The notes under the pieces were generated by a model that ran no database searches, was not told the origin of the DNA, and was given only the letters and a program-made list of their open reading frames with translations. The position numbers and the translations under genes are program-made. A DNA stretch of 64,000 nt from Eustoma russellianum. Taxonomy: Eukaryota > Streptophyta > Magnoliopsida > Gentianales > Gentianaceae. The DNA lies in assembly GCA_036186865.1 (NCBI GenBank), contig AP025055.1:6847371-6911370 (forward strand), in the 5' to 3' direction. Each line of letters opens with the position of its first letter. Position 1 is the first letter of the stretch. Positions 10,981 through 23,244 of the stretch are shown piece by piece.

Positions 10981-12176
10981 TGTTGAGATCCAATCAATCC
11001 TGTACCAAGACGCAGTCGTACAATGTGTGCATATGAAACAGCAAAATAAAATAAATCAAACATGGGGCGAGTCGAGGACTCTGTCCTTAAGACGTATTGC
11101 TCCGGTATACTGTGTCCAACCGGTGTGAGCAATCGTCTCCCAGGATACAACGGGTACCTGTTCAGTTGAGCGGCACTGCTGAACTTGAACTACTTCGAAC
11201 CTTCGAATGTCCTGACTTCTCCCGGACGATATGCAAGACTCGGATGCTACGAACTTAGTATGCTATGAAAGCTTGGAAAAATGTTATGAATGAATGCACC
11301 CCTTTGCCCTCTTTATATAGGGGAGTCGGTTAGAGAACAAGGTACCGTGACCGTTGGATCAAAACCGCAGTTTGATTTAGACCGTTAGATTAAAGCCTCC
11401 TATCTAGATTAGGAAGGTTTAATCTCAGCCTTTAGATCGAAGATAGATTAGCAGGTTTAAACCTGGAGCGTTAGATGGAAACCATATTCGGTTAAGCGGT
11501 TAAGACAGTTTAAATCCCGGCCGTTAGATCAAAGCTGCCTCCCCACCACCGTTAGATCAATCAGGTTGATCTTATTTTAAACAGAAGGATAGTGTTAGTT
11601 TCAGATTTGAAACATAACAACTCAAATAGAAAAGACTCTGCCCGCAGGATCACATCGATCGATGTATCGATCGATGTACGTCAGAATCGTTTCTCACCTT
11701 TCTGTCCAACTTCGATCGATACATCGATCGATCGAAGTCAACATCGATCGATCGAAGTGATCGACTGATGTGAGACAGAAACATCGAAGCTCTCTGATCA
11801 ACTTCGATCGATGACATCGATCGATCGAAGTGACATCGATCGATGTCCGTCAGAAGCTCTTTTACACCACATGGACACATCCAACGTGGTATTCCTCCAT
11901 AAGGGTGACACGTCACCCATCCACAACATTTTCCATCCACCTTGAGCATTAATTTCACATTCACCCAATACCATAATTGAGTGATTCCACATCCTAGCAT
12001 TAACTACTCGTTACGTAGATAATTAAGGATTCATTAGTTTTCGATTTCATTATCGGAAACTCATTAAGCTCAAAGTACGTTGCTTAACCAAATTTTGCAA
12101 CATCGTTAACGGGCCAAAGCCCAAATCTTCCAATCTCCAACGATGGGCCAAAGCCCAAACCTTTAATTCTCCAACA
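10981..12176 (-). repeat. 3' LTR of E3
   Basis: 1196 bp. TATA box (minus strand CCCTATATAAAG) near 11310-11322; palindrome array 11650-11845 upstream of it in element orientation. The self-complementary segment CTTAAGACGTATT is at 11086-11098. Confidence 0.95.
11650..11845. repeat. CGATCGAT palindrome array (E3, 3' LTR)
   Basis: Perfect ATCGATCGAT-type palindromes in both CATCG..CGATG and CTTCG..CGAAG flavours. It differs from the other E3 LTR in number and order of units. Confidence 0.9.
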
Positions 12177-12723
12177 ATCCCCCACATGAATGGAATTTAA
12201 TGCAAATGCACATGCAGACTCTGAGGAGAAGTCAGACAAGAAAATATTGCATCAGAAGAGGTAGCTTCTGGCTTTGAACCTTTCATAGTGATGTACCATC
12301 GGATTCACTCGGCTAAATAGTGACTCGATGTCTTGAACTAGTCAACCTTTGTTGTGAACCAAGACAACGATACTCACACAATATTTCCTTTAACACCCTT
12401 TTGGTTCTTATGGTTGTGTTCGTTTTGGCCATGAACAACCTGGTTTCAGAAAGTGTTTTAGAGAAATCTTGCCTCCCAGACTTTCTCATAGAAGCGGCCC
12501 CACTTCACACTTACATAGGTGATTCCTATCAAGAGTATTCTGCCATACTCCACTTGACGCATCAAGATATAGGACATCATTAAAAGCCTTAGCTTACCCT
12601 ACAATTCTCTGCAGACAGCACTTTTATCAGACGGAATGAGTAAGTGTTAACTGAATCTTCATAACTTAGTTGTCCCATTGAACCAAGATTCTGGGATCTC
12701 CAGTCAACAAGGTTGGGTTACCG

Positions 12724-15357
12724 TTACAAAGATTCATGCATTATGGGCTTCAGTCCCATTCCGTTTGTCAATCTTGACATCTGATCTCTAGGCAAACCTT
12801 TTGTAAGCGGATCCGCAAGATTCTCCATTGATTTTATATAATCTATGGAAATCTCGCCATTAGAGATCAACTGCTTAATGGTGTTATGTCTTCGACGTAT
12901 GTGTCGTGACTTACCATTATAGATGCTGCTTTGAGCACGTCCTATAGCTGACTGACTATCACAGTGTATGCTAACAGGAGCGATCGGCTTAGGCCAACAC
13001 GGAATATCTTCCAGGAAATTCCGAAGCCACTCAGCCTCTTCCCCAGCTTTGTCCAATGCTATGAACTCAGCTTCCATAGTGGACCGAGCTATACAGGTTT
13101 GTTTCGTGGATTTCCACGACACAGCAGCACCACCAATAGTGAACACGTACCCACTGGTGGACTTCGAGTCCTTACTATCTGATATCCAATTTGCATCGCA
13201 GTATCCTTCCAACACTGCTGGATATCTCGTATAATGTAATCCAAGATACATTGTGTATTTCAGATACCTCATCACTCTGTTAAGAGCTTTCCAATGATCA
13301 TCACTTGGATTACTGGTAAACCTGCTCAACTTGTTTACTGAACAAGCTAAGTCTGGTCTTGTACAATTTGTTATGTACATCAGACTCCCGATTACCTGAG
13401 AATATTCCAACTGGGCAACAGGTTCGCCTCGATTTTTCCTTAAGTGCACACTTAAGTCGAGCGGGGTCTTTACCGGTTTCACATCATCCATATTGAACCG
13501 TTTCAGGACTGATTCAATATAGTGTGTTTGTGACAGTATGAGTTCCTCAGTCACCCTAGAAATCTTAATTCCTAGAATAACATTGGCAACTCCCATGTCC
13601 TTCATATCGAAGTTCCTCGTCAACATCTTCTTTGTGTTTAAGATTATGTCCCGAGTGCTTCCCATGAATAGCATGTCATCTACATAGAGACACACTATCA
13701 CATAAGCATTCTGTGTGCTCTTAATATAGACACACTTGTCACACTCATTGATCTTGAAACCGTTAGCTAACATAGCTTGATCAAACTTCAAGTGCCACTT
13801 TTTGGGCGCTTGCTTAAGTCCATAGAAGGATTTAACGAGTCTACAAACTTTAGACTCTTGTCCTGGAACCACAAACCCTTCGGGTTGTTCCATATAGATT
13901 TCTTCATCTAACTCACCATTCAGAAACGCAGTCTTTACATCCATCTGATGGATTTCCAAGTTATAGACTGCAGCAATTGCAACTAGCACCCTTATAGAAG
14001 TGATCCTAGTCACTGGTGAGTAGGTGTCAAAAAAGTCAAAGCCTTCCTTCTGTCGATAACCTTTAGCTACCAACCTGGCTTTATACTTTTCAATAGACCC
14101 ATCCTCTTTCAGTTTCTTCTTGAAAACCCACTTGCAACCAAGTGGTTTACTTCCAGGTGGAAGATCAACCAACTCCCAAGTGTGATTTTGAAGAATTGAG
14201 TCTATTTCACTATTCACTGCTTCTTTCCAGAATGGAGCTTCTGGAGTAGACATAGCCTCGGAAAAGTTCCTTGGCTCATTTTCTACCATATAGGTTAGAA
14301 AATCCGGTCCAAACGAAGTTGGCATTCTGGCACGCTTGCTTTGACGAAGCTCCTCATCTCCTTGAGGAGTCGCCTCACGCATTCGCTTACCAAATCTTGT
14401 TTCTTCTTGAATTTTGTCTTTCCTTGGAAAGACATCTTCAAAGAACACTGCATTCCTTGACTCCATGACAACGTTTTCATGTATGTCAGGAATATCTGAC
14501 TTGTGCACCAAGAACCGATATGCACTACTGTTAGTTGCATAACCAATGAATATGCAATCAACCGTTTTAGGCCCAATTTTCACCTGTCTTGGTCTCGGTA
14601 CAGCAACCTTCGCCAGACACCCCCACACTTTCAAGTATTTGTAACTAGGCTTGTAGCCTTTCCAAAGCTCGAAAGGGGTTACATCCATCTTCTTAGATGG
14701 AATTCTGTTTAAAATGACGTTGGCTGAGAGGATTGCTTCCCCCCACAAGTTCTGAGGTAAACCCGAACTTATCAACATAGCATTCATCATTTCTTTTAGA
14801 GTACGGTTCTTGCGTTCAGCAATACCATTCGATTGAGGTGAATATGGTGCAGTCGTTTGATGAATAATGCCATGTTCTGAACAGAATTCATTAAACGGTG
14901 TATCATATTCGCCACCTCTATCACTTCGAATTGTTTTAATTCGTTTGCTAAGTTGATTCTCAACTTCATTTTTATAATCCTTGAAAGCATCAAGGGCCTC
15001 GTCTTTGCTGCTTAGCAAATATACATAACAGTATCGTGTGCAATCTTCGATAAAAGTTACAAAATACTTTTTACCACCTCTCGTTTGCACAAATTTTAAA
15101 TCACACACATCGGTATGAATTAAATTCAAAGGTTCAGTGTTCCTTTCTATTGAAGGAAATGGCGCCTTTGCCATCTTCGCTTCAACACATATTTGACATT
15201 TTCCTTTATTATTAAAGTCCAGTTTGGGCAATAAGTCAAGATTACTCATTCGTTGTATTGACTTGTAATTAACATGTCCCAAACGAAAATGCCATAAACA
15301 AGAAGACTCAAGCATGTAAGCAGAAGAGGAAGCAATTTTATTAGCCTCTGCGGGCAA
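12724..15357 (-). pseudogene. E3 Copia integrase, reverse transcriptase, RNase H
   Basis: An 877-codon open frame without a true ATG: it is the downstream part of the E3 polyprotein after a frame change near 15360-15380. In order: integrase zinc-binding region (WHFRLGH, CQICVEAK), integrase core (HTDVCDLK, RSDRGGEY, PQSNGIAERKNR), RT (WVFKKKLKEDG, DVKTAFLNGELDEEIY, LYVDDML) and RNase H (ARSTMEAEFIAL, HCDSQSAIG, LADPLTKGL). All catalytic motifs are present, so the enzyme half is intact. It would act in cytoplasmic virus-like particles (RT) and the nucleus (integrase). The gag and frameshift lesions upstream would block its translation. Confidence 0.93.
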
Positions 15358-16700
15358 ATCTCTTTTGGGTACATAGTGATGACATTCAATTTAAACATCC
15401 TATTCGACAAGTACCCCTTCCCCAAATACATGCCATTTTTCGAAAGAATAACTTTATTGGACTCTAACACTAGTCTAAAACCATGCATGACTAGAAGAGA
15501 TCCAGATACTAAATTCTTCCGAATATCAGGGACGTGCAGCACATTCTGCAGAGTCAGATGCTTCCCTGATGTGAGCTTCAGAACAACTTTTCCCTCGCCT
15601 TCAATCTTCGAGGAGGCCGAGTTTCCCATGTAAAGTTGTTCATTGTTCCCGGGCTGGTACTCCGTGAACATCTCTCTGCTGGAGCAAACATGTCTAGTGG
15701 CACCAGTATCAAGCCACCACTCACGTACGTTCCCCACAGCATTGCACTCTGAGACCACCGCACAGAGATTTAGATCATCCAATGCATCGACTATGTTCGC
15801 CTTTGCCTTGGTTTGCTTCTTCTTGGGCTTTCTGCACTCATTGCTGACATGCCCCTGAATGCTATAGTTGTAGCATTTCCCGGTGAACTTCTTGGCGATC
15901 TGCTTGCCTTTCTTGTTCACCCCGAGTTGGCCTTTCTTTTTCTTGGCCTCTGCAACATGGGTCTTAGCCTGACCAGAGCTAGATTGTGGCGCTCTTTCAG
16001 ATCTACGATTGTCCTCCTCAATGCGGAGTCGAACAATCAGATCTTCCAATGTCATCTCCTTTCTCTTGTGTTTGAGATAGCTTCTGAATTCCCTCCACGA
16101 AAGAGGTAGCTTCTCAATCACTGCTGCCACGACGAAAGATTCACTGAGCAACATGCCCTCCTCTTCCATCTCGGCAACCAACGTCTGAAGTTCCTCAACT
16201 TGAGAAACAACAGTGCGAGAATCTGACATTTTGAAATCCAGGAATTTACCGACAATAAATTTCTTAGTGCCGGCATCTTCCGTACGGTATTTCTTTTCCA
16301 AAGCCTGCCACAAAGACTTTGCGGTCTTGTACGTACAGTACAAACCATATAAGGAGTTGTCCAAACAACTCAGAATATGGCTCAAACAAACATAATTGTT
16401 GAAATTCCAAGTTTCAACAAAATATTGGTTTTGCATATTCTGGGTTTGGTCCTCCAGCGGATCCACTACAGGCGGGTCCTCAGTCAGGAAAGTAGCCAAC
16501 CCCATAGCAGTCAAGAAGAACATCATCTTCTGCTGTCAACGCTTGAAGAAGCTTCCACCGAACTTCTCCGGTTTCTCCACTTGGGTCACTGCAGGACCCT
16601 GCGCAGGAGGAGCATGTCTTGGCATCCCAGCAGTTGGTGCCATTGGAGCAGAGCTTTGAATGTCTGCGCCATGAACGGAGCCTGAGCTTGCGTTCTCCAT
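15246..16700 (-). pseudogene. E3 Copia gag and protease
   Basis: The gag ATG is at 16700 (MENASSGSVHGAD). A TGA at 16536-16538 replaces the Trp expected in the conserved FKRWQQKMMFF region, giving an in-frame stop after 54 residues. The open frame resumes to 15246. Gag core is near 16050-16530; a degenerate zinc knuckle (CYNYSIQGHVSNEC, second Cys lost) is near 15850. Protease DTGATRHVC is near 15700. The frame leaves register with integrase near 15360. Start chosen because the gag N-terminus is continuous from this ATG. Confidence 0.9.
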
Positions 16701-16836
16701 CAGATTACTGTTCAGTTGATCAAAACGAATAGATCAGAACAGAATCAGATTTAAGAAAGGAGTAGAAGTAGACTGCAAATCAGTACAAAACTGCTCTTGC
16801 GCAAATTAAAAACGGTACAGAAATTAATTGAATTGA

Positions 16837-16849
16837 AATACGTCTTAAG
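16837..16849 (-). other. Non-tRNA primer-binding region of E3
   Basis: After the 5' LTR the minus strand reads AT, then CTTAAGACGTATT. This is an exact 13-nt complement of the LTR segment at 16957-16969 (and 11086-11098 in the other LTR). No Met-tRNA PBS is present. Confidence 0.7.
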
Positions 16850-16851
16850 AT

Positions 16852-18071
16852 TGTTGAGATCCAATCAATCCTGTACCAAGACGCAGTCGTACAATGTGTG
16901 CATATGAAACAGCAAAATAAAATAAATCAAACCCGGGACGAGTCGAGGACTCTGTCCTTAAGACGTATTGCTCCGGTATACTGTGCCCAATCGGTGTGAG
17001 CAATCGTCTCCCAGGATACAACGGGTACCTGTTCAGTTGAGCGGCACTGCTGAACTTGAACTACTTCGAACCTTCGAATGTCCTGACTTCTCCCGGACGA
17101 TATGCAAGACTCGGATGCTACGAACTTAGTATGCTATGAAAGCTTGGAAAAATGTTATGAATAAATGCACCCCTTTGCCCTCTTTATATAGGGGAGTCGG
17201 TTAGAGAACAAGGTACCGTGACCGTTGGATCAAAACCGCAGTTTGATTTAGACCGTTAGCTTAAAACCTCCTATCTAGATTAGGAAGGTTTAATCTCAGC
17301 CTTTAGATCAAAGATAGATTAGCAGGTTTAAACCTGGAGCGTTAGATGGAAACCATATTCGGTTAAGCGATTAAGACAGTTTAAATCCTGGCCGTTAGAT
17401 CAAAGCTGCCTCCCCACCACCGTTAGATCAATCAGGTTGATCTTATTTTAAACAGGAGGATAGTGTTAGTTTCAGATTTGAAACATAACAACTCAAATAG
17501 AAAAGACTCTGCCCGCAGGATCACATCGATCGATCACATCGATCGATCGATGTATAAATCGATCGATCGATGTATCGATCGATGTACGTCAGAATCGTTT
17601 CTCACCTTTCTATCCAACTTCGATCGATACATCGATCGATCGAAGTCAACATCGATCGATCGAAGTGATCGACTGATGTGAGACAGAAACATCGAAGCTC
17701 TCTGATCAACTTCGATCGATCGAAGTGACATCGATCGATGTCCGTCAGAAGCTCTTTTACACCACATGGACACATCCAACGTGGTATTCCTCCATAAGGG
17801 TGACACGTCACCCATCCACAACATTTTCCATCCACCTTGAGCATTAATATCACATTCACCCAATACCATAATTTAGTGATTCCACATCCTAGCATTAACT
17901 ACTCGTTACGTAGATAATTAAGGATTCATTAGTTTTTGATTTCATTATCGGAAACTCATTAAGCTCAAAGTACGTTGCTCAACCAAATTTTGCAACATCG
18001 TTAACGGGCCAAAGCCCAAATCTTCCAATCTCCAACGATGGGCCAAAGCCCAAACCTTTAATTCTCCAACA
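16852..18071 (-). repeat. 5' LTR of E3
   Basis: 1220 bp, TGTTGAG..CCAACA, followed by TSD CATTC (18072-18076). Palindrome array at 17520-17740. It has extra CATCGATCGATCGATG units near 17523-17580 and lacks one unit near 17715 relative to the other LTR. Confidence 0.95.
17520..17740. repeat. CGATCGAT palindrome array (E3, 5' LTR)
   Basis: About nine ATCGATCGAT-type units. Comparison with 11650-11845 shows unit gain and loss within one element. Confidence 0.9.
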
Positions 18072-18076
18072 CATTC

Positions 18077-18702
18077 ACACACACACGTTAGTGTAAGAAA
18101 TATATAAATATATCTTATGTACACGTACACACACGACAAAAACAACAACAAAATATAAATATTATATATACATAGATATTATACGGCTAAACGAAGGAAA
18201 AGAAAATAAAGGAAGATAAAATTTTAAAAAACTAGAATCCTAATATGATTAGAAAGTAAATAGATAAAGATAAATCAAATTACAAATTCAAATCATATTA
18301 GAATAGAATAACTTAAATATCTTAGGATTTTACCTAATAGACACCTATATCTATATCCACACATACCACAAAATGAATACTCTATTCAAAACAAAAAAAG
18401 AGAACGGCAGCCACCATAAGCTCCAGCTGTTATTTTATTCTTCAACTCCAAGTGCAGCCGCAGCCATCAAGAGCCAGAATCAAGTGGTTTTCATCTGTTC
18501 TCAACCCCGATTCTTCGTATATCGCCTATAATCGAGACATGAGGCAAGTACTCTTACTATATTTGCTATGTTTTTATAAAGTTATGATGTTATTTTCGTA
18601 TGAAATCCGGATCATACGTGAATACTTTTAGTTGCATAGATGTTTGATCGTATATATATATGTGCTATATGGATGAATTGACTATATATATACACACACA
18701 AC

Positions 18703-18703
<1 letters not shown>
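18077..18703. other. Intergenic AT-rich stretch
   Basis: No gene recognised. It contains a CA-rich start, AT-rich sequence and a GC-richer patch (18400-18540, GCAGCCGCAGCCATCAAG). This patch resembles transcribed leader sequence but has no convincing ORF. Confidence 0.4.

Positions 18704-18749
<46 letters not shown>
18704..18749. repeat. (AT)n microsatellite
   Basis: Uninterrupted AT dinucleotides. The 122-codon ORF running through it is an artefact. Confidence 0.95.
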
Positions 18750-18751
<2 letters not shown>

Positions 18752-19200
18752 TTTCATTGGTTCATTTCACACTCTTCTGCTGCTTTGCTCAGCATTGGTT
18801 TTTTTATCTGCATGGCGGCAACATTGCCTCGGCATGGATACTCCAATCGATTACATGCGCGCTACACATGCCCTGGGTCATTTCGGAGCGACATTGAGCA
18901 AGTTTTTCTACGCTACGGAGGCACAACTTGCTTGGACGGCAATACATTCCACATCTTTATATTCAGTGTTTTCACAATTTGATATCAATGACAGTCGTAT
19001 AAATATGTACGCTTTTTCCTTCGCCTAGGTTTTATCCACAAGGGTGGTTTTACTTGGCAAGGTTATAATGCGGCATATCATATACGACTGGAGATATATC
19101 ATTCTTAGCGTTTTATTTCATTTATTCGCATACTCTGACATTTGTAATATGGTTTTCCTCCGCCATAAGTGAGGCTTTATTTATAATAACTTTCTTTTCT

Positions 19201-19204
<4 letters not shown>

Positions 19205-19257
<53 letters not shown>
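19205..19257. repeat. (AT)n microsatellite
   Basis: Uninterrupted AT dinucleotides, about 26 repeats. Confidence 0.95.
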
Positions 19258-19259
<2 letters not shown>

Positions 19260-19789
19260 AAAGCTATTTGTATGGGTGTCGACGGTACACACCAAATAGA
19301 ACACGTCTTTTTGTATATACATATGTTAATGAATTTTAAAGGCAAGAATCTCAGCCATCGTTATTTCTTTTACAAATCTTGCAAAGGTTACTGACGCTGG
19401 CAAAAGCAAATTTACATTTTCCTTTATAAAATTACATGTTAACAATCTTAAAATAATAAATATACTAATTGTCTATGATATTGTTGGATGGAGACCATGT
19501 ATTTTACGGAAGTATATTATTTTTTTGTGCTGTAGCCGCAGCCCTTCATGGCATGGATTTGTATATGGCAACTGAATTATATGGAAAGGAAAGTGAAGGT
19601 TGTTGTATGTGCACTGGCCGAATGGCCATTAAAGAAATGAGAATTTGATTTCTTTTGCAAAAGTAATATCTTAACAAATATAGGGTATGTATGTTAAATT
19701 ATATTTGCTATATATGTAACATAACTACGTAAGGTATTACTTATATGTATTGCTTTGTGTATAAATTAATGTTCCATGAAAAATTGTGT

Positions 19790-20545
19790 TTGAGAAAAGT
19801 ATATAATATACACATATATATACATTTACTGTTTCTTTTCAGAATTATAAATATTATATATTAAACTGTTTCAGAAATTATTTATATATATCAAATACAT
19901 ATAAACTGTTTTTATAAAAATTTTATCGCTTTATATATGGAATATCTTATGTAATTATACAATGATATGGAAAACTGTTTTATTATTTTATTTTCAGATT
20001 ACATATTTAATTAGTGTAATAAACAGTTTTTTTTAAGAATTACAGATATATATTATGTGATCTTCATATTTAAATATATTTTAATTATATAAACTGTTTT
20101 TGAATAAAATTAAATAGTTAGTTATTTTAATTTTGGATATGAAAACACAAACAATTATAAAAACTGCTTTCGGATTGAATTATATGTTTGTTTATATTAT
20201 TTTCAAGATTTAAAACTATATAGAATTATATATAAACTATTTTTATATATAATTATATAATTACTTATGTTATTTTCAGATTTAAAATTATATATAAAAT
20301 ATGTTGTTTTCCATTAGAATTATTAGTTTCTTATACTATTTTTGGATTTAAATATATATAATTGTTTAAACCTTTTTCATACAAAATTTGATATGTAATT
20401 ATAGTATTTTTGGATTTAAATATATTTTTAATTATATAAATTGTTTTGGAATAGAAGTATACTAATTTACATTATTTTTGGAGTTGAAATATATATAATT
20501 ATATAAATTGTTTTTGGCCAACTTATATATGATGTCTAAATTTAT
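19790..20545. repeat. Degenerate AT-rich tandem array, period about 80-100 bp
   Basis: A unit of the form TATATAAACTGTTTTTG, 25-35 AT-rich bases, TTATATTATTTTCAGATTTAAA recurs about eight times with heavy divergence. It looks like an eroded satellite or internal repeat of a large retroelement. 19258-19790 before it is featureless AT-rich DNA. Confidence 0.6.
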
Positions 20546-20869
20546 TTATATTATAATGATGAAAAAATTGTTGTTGTCCGGAATAATGAATTTAGAAACC
20601 CATTAAATAAAGTAAAATAATTAAAAAAATGTAGAAAAATGAGAGAGAAGAAAAGAAAATTAAAGCAAGAGAAAAAAATAATAGGAGAAGATAAAAATTA
20701 AATAAATAAGAGAATAAAGTGCTTGAAAGCTTAGGAAAGATAAAATAAAGTGTAGGAACCTAAAATAAAGTCTAGAAAGATAAAATAACGGTAGAAGATA
20801 AAATACAATAATGAATCCCACGCAATATAGGGTAAATACGCAATATAGAATGGAGCATGCAACATAGGA

Positions 20870-21795
20870 GAACCGGAAGTGTGAAAGTGTGCAGCATTCA
20901 TGGCATGTGCATCCCTTCGGGGCGAGTGACTCCACGTTACAGAGCGTGTGTTCGCTGACTCCACGTCACGGAGCGTGTGTTCGCTGACTCCACGTTACAG
21001 AACGTGTGCGCTGACTCTACGTTATGGAGCGTGTGATAGGACCCAGGGACATGCATTGCATGACATGGGTAGTAAGAGCATAACATGTGATATGATGTGA
21101 TCAGATCTGTGACACAGTAGTGTGAAAAGACATGCATCATGAAGCTGTGCACTGCATCTGATTGGGTGAATGTGTGTTTGTCCTACGATTCAGTTATTGG
21201 TGTTAGTTATGGTTGCTTTTCTTTATATGTTTATGTACTATTACTTGCTTGACTGGTTAGAAAGGTAAAAAGGTAAACTCTATTTGCGAAGACAGCATGC
21301 TATTTATATTTCGTTATTTATTTATATTATTTACACTTGCTTCTCCGTGTATGATCCCGTAGTAAATATAGTAGAGCTACTTGCTGGGCGATGTATGTCG
21401 CTCACCCCCCTCCTCCATCAATCAGTTTTGTAGGTAGACATGTGAATAAGCTAGGATATTGTGGATGATCGGGAATGGAGATTGCGAGACTGAGAATATT
21501 CGGATAAGACTTTTGAGGATTTAGTGGAGGTAGTTACTTTGATATTCGAGATTTATGTATTTTGGAGATTAGTGTTTATCTACATTTGACCAGTGTGTCG
21601 ATTTAGATGTCCTAGAAATTTGTATTAATGATGATGATTATTTTATCGAGGGTTTTTAGTTTATAACTTCCGCTGACATCGATATACGTTATTTTGCTGA
21701 CGTGTAATTGAATTGTATTGACGCCTTGTATTCTCCTTAGTGAGATACGGTGAGTGAGTCGTTTCGAGTACTAAGGCTCGGGACGGGTCGCTACA
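20870..21795. mobile_element. Ty3/Gypsy LTR-like fragment
   Basis: GC-richer sequence ending in CGGGACGGGTCGCTACA at 21795, an end typical of plant Ty3/Gypsy LTRs (..GGTCGCTACA, or TGTAGCGACC on the other strand). It carries the 29-bp repeats near its left side. No matching second LTR and no gag-pol are visible, so the left boundary and orientation are unknown. Confidence 0.4.
20928..21040. repeat. 29-bp tandem repeat, four copies
   Basis: Unit GACTCCACGTTACAGAGCGT followed by GTGTTCGCT, starting at 20928, 20957, 20986 and 21013 (the last step is 27 bp). It is much more GC-rich than its surroundings and is probably part of the Gypsy-like LTR that follows. Confidence 0.85.
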
Positions 21796-21889
21796 GAAAA
21801 GGAGGGGAAGAGAGAAACCCAGTTCTTGAAACCAAATGCTTGGAGTTGTTTGGAGATCGCCAAGTTGTTTTCATTTCAAATGAAGTTAA

Positions 21890-22165
21890 GAACACACTCT
21901 TCTTTGATTTTGAAATATGACGGAATTTAGTTTCGAAATATGATAGAATAAAGGAAAATGACTCAATAAATTGTCTGCGCTTCTTATATTGTGAAGTAGC
22001 AGTTGATCGATACAGATTGACGTAGTTTTCATTATGGGTCATTGAAAAACAATCTCTATGTATTTCTAACACATTCGCATAGTTGCGTACATCTGACCTC
22101 CTCATACCTGTCATAGACAGAAGCCTCTAATACAATGAGCAACGCTATTGTTGTTTGGATATTGC
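21890..22165 (+). mobile_element. RTE-like non-LTR 3'-end repeat R1, copy 1
   Basis: About 270 bp ending in CTATTGTTGTTTGG. It matches 53430-53695 in the same orientation (CTTATATTGTGAAGTAGCAG, TTTTCATTAT, GTGTTTCTAA) and 35635-35830 in reverse. The TTGTTG-like tail and multi-copy state suggest a 5'-truncated RTE-type element or its derivative. Confidence 0.55.
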
Positions 22166-22454
22166 CAACTCCAGTTGTTCTTGTGCAAGATTTTTTTTCT
22201 TTGAAAAAGATCTAAAATGTTATGCTTGTGAAAGTTGAAAGCTTTCACCAGTTTAATGTTCTTGTACCAAATTTTTGGGGAAAAAATTTGAAGCTTTGAT
22301 CAGTTCTCAATCAACAAAGCCAATTCTCAATTCTCTTTTGTTTCCCAACGAGGAAAACCTCTGCATCATTGGTAGTCCACCACCGTACAGTGCTGGCGAA
22401 GAGGTGTGACAGCAAGCTTGTGTATCCATAAGAAGGGAAAAATTGTCCTCAGTA

Positions 22455-22745
22455 TATAGTTCAGTTGGTACTCGGGTTGAGCATTGCCAATAAGAAGGCA
22501 TGAGTTCGAATCCAGGAACGCGCACAGCGTGGGTGTTCCTCTGCTGCCAGGCCAAAAGTCTGGTTTGTGATGACACCTTATGTGGGTAGCTGTATAAGAT
22601 CTCACCCAATCTAGGAAGCCGTTGGACTCCTGATTTACATCCTCTACGCAGCTTCGCCGTTGGACTCCTGATTTACATCATCTACGCAGCTTCTTGGGAC
22701 TGAGGCAGTGGAGACCCTTTGGGTTAGGGTTCAACCTTTTTGCCA
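22455..22745 (+). mobile_element. tRNA-derived SINE
   Basis: A box-like TAGTTCAGTTGGTA near 22457 and B box GAGTTCGAATCC near 22502 form an RNA polymerase III promoter. The tail contains a duplicated GTTGGACTCCTGATTTACAT module (22622 and 22661), then GTTAGGGTTCAACCTTTTTG. It shares this 3' module with the SINEs at 10205, 36041, 37182 and 39152. It is not a functional tRNA gene. Confidence 0.75.
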
Positions 22746-22879
22746 ACAAGAAGGTAAGAATTTGTGAGGGTGGTTCTTCTTTTCTGGATGGAGGCCGGGA
22801 AGCTTAACGAAAGTCTTAAGGTTTGTTGCTTTTTTTTAATGTTGAAAGGTGGTTCATCTGCAGACCCTCTGTAGCTTCG

Positions 22880-23020
22880 TCAACAGGGTGATTAGAAAAT
22901 AACCTATTCTCTGTGTTTCTGTATGATTATGTGTATCTGATCCGTTCATTATTTTGTTATAGACGAAAGTTTTTAATAGGTAATGTTGTTGCTGCTTATT
23001 CGAATAAAGAAAGGCAGAGA
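22880..23020 (+). mobile_element. R1 non-LTR repeat, partial copy
   Basis: AACCTATTCTCTGTGTTTCT ... TTGTTATAGACGAAAG ... GGTAATGTTGTTGCTGC corresponds to the 3' part of R1 (22040-22150), including the TGTTGTTG tail. Confidence 0.45.
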
Positions 23021-23244
23021 TGGCAGGAAACTTATTGACCATTTTTGCTAGCGGAGACTTTTGACAAATTGTTCTGTCGTGTGCTTTAATGGCTAAGGCA
23101 TGTGGCCAGAAATTGTTTTTTTATTTTATTTGTTATATATAACAAAAAAAATGAAGAGGAAAAAAAATAAAAGTTGATAGAATAAAAAAATAAAAAGGAT
23201 ATTTTCAAAGTACTTAGGCAAGTTGCTATGTGATAATCTGAAGG

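Larger units (their letters stand above)
10981..18071 (-). mobile_element. Complete Copia LTR retrotransposon E3
   Basis: A 7091-bp element with LTRs 10981-12176 and 16852-18071 (TGTTGAG..CCAACA) and perfect TSD CATTC. Two long minus-strand ORFs cover gag-protease and integrase-RT-RNase H. The polypurine tract ATGTGGGGGAT sits at 12177-12187 beside the 3' LTR. The LTRs are nearly identical apart from scattered substitutions and palindrome copy number, so the insertion is fairly recent. An in-frame stop in gag and a frame change before integrase make it non-autonomous as written. Confidence 0.96.

Noticed and set aside
12320..12583. 87-codon plus-strand ORF between E3 LTR and pol
   Set aside because: Lies in the 3' untranslated part of E3 on the opposite strand, with no domain.
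12964..13234. Plus-strand ORFs inside E3 (also 14271-14712 and 15376-16685)
   Set aside because: Antisense shadows of the long Copia frame.
18660..19028. 122-codon plus-strand ORF
   Set aside because: Runs through an (AT)n tract and has no recognisable domain.
22455..22520. Possible tRNA gene
   Set aside because: It has A and B box-like motifs, but the flanks cannot form a cloverleaf acceptor stem and the sequence continues into a SINE body.
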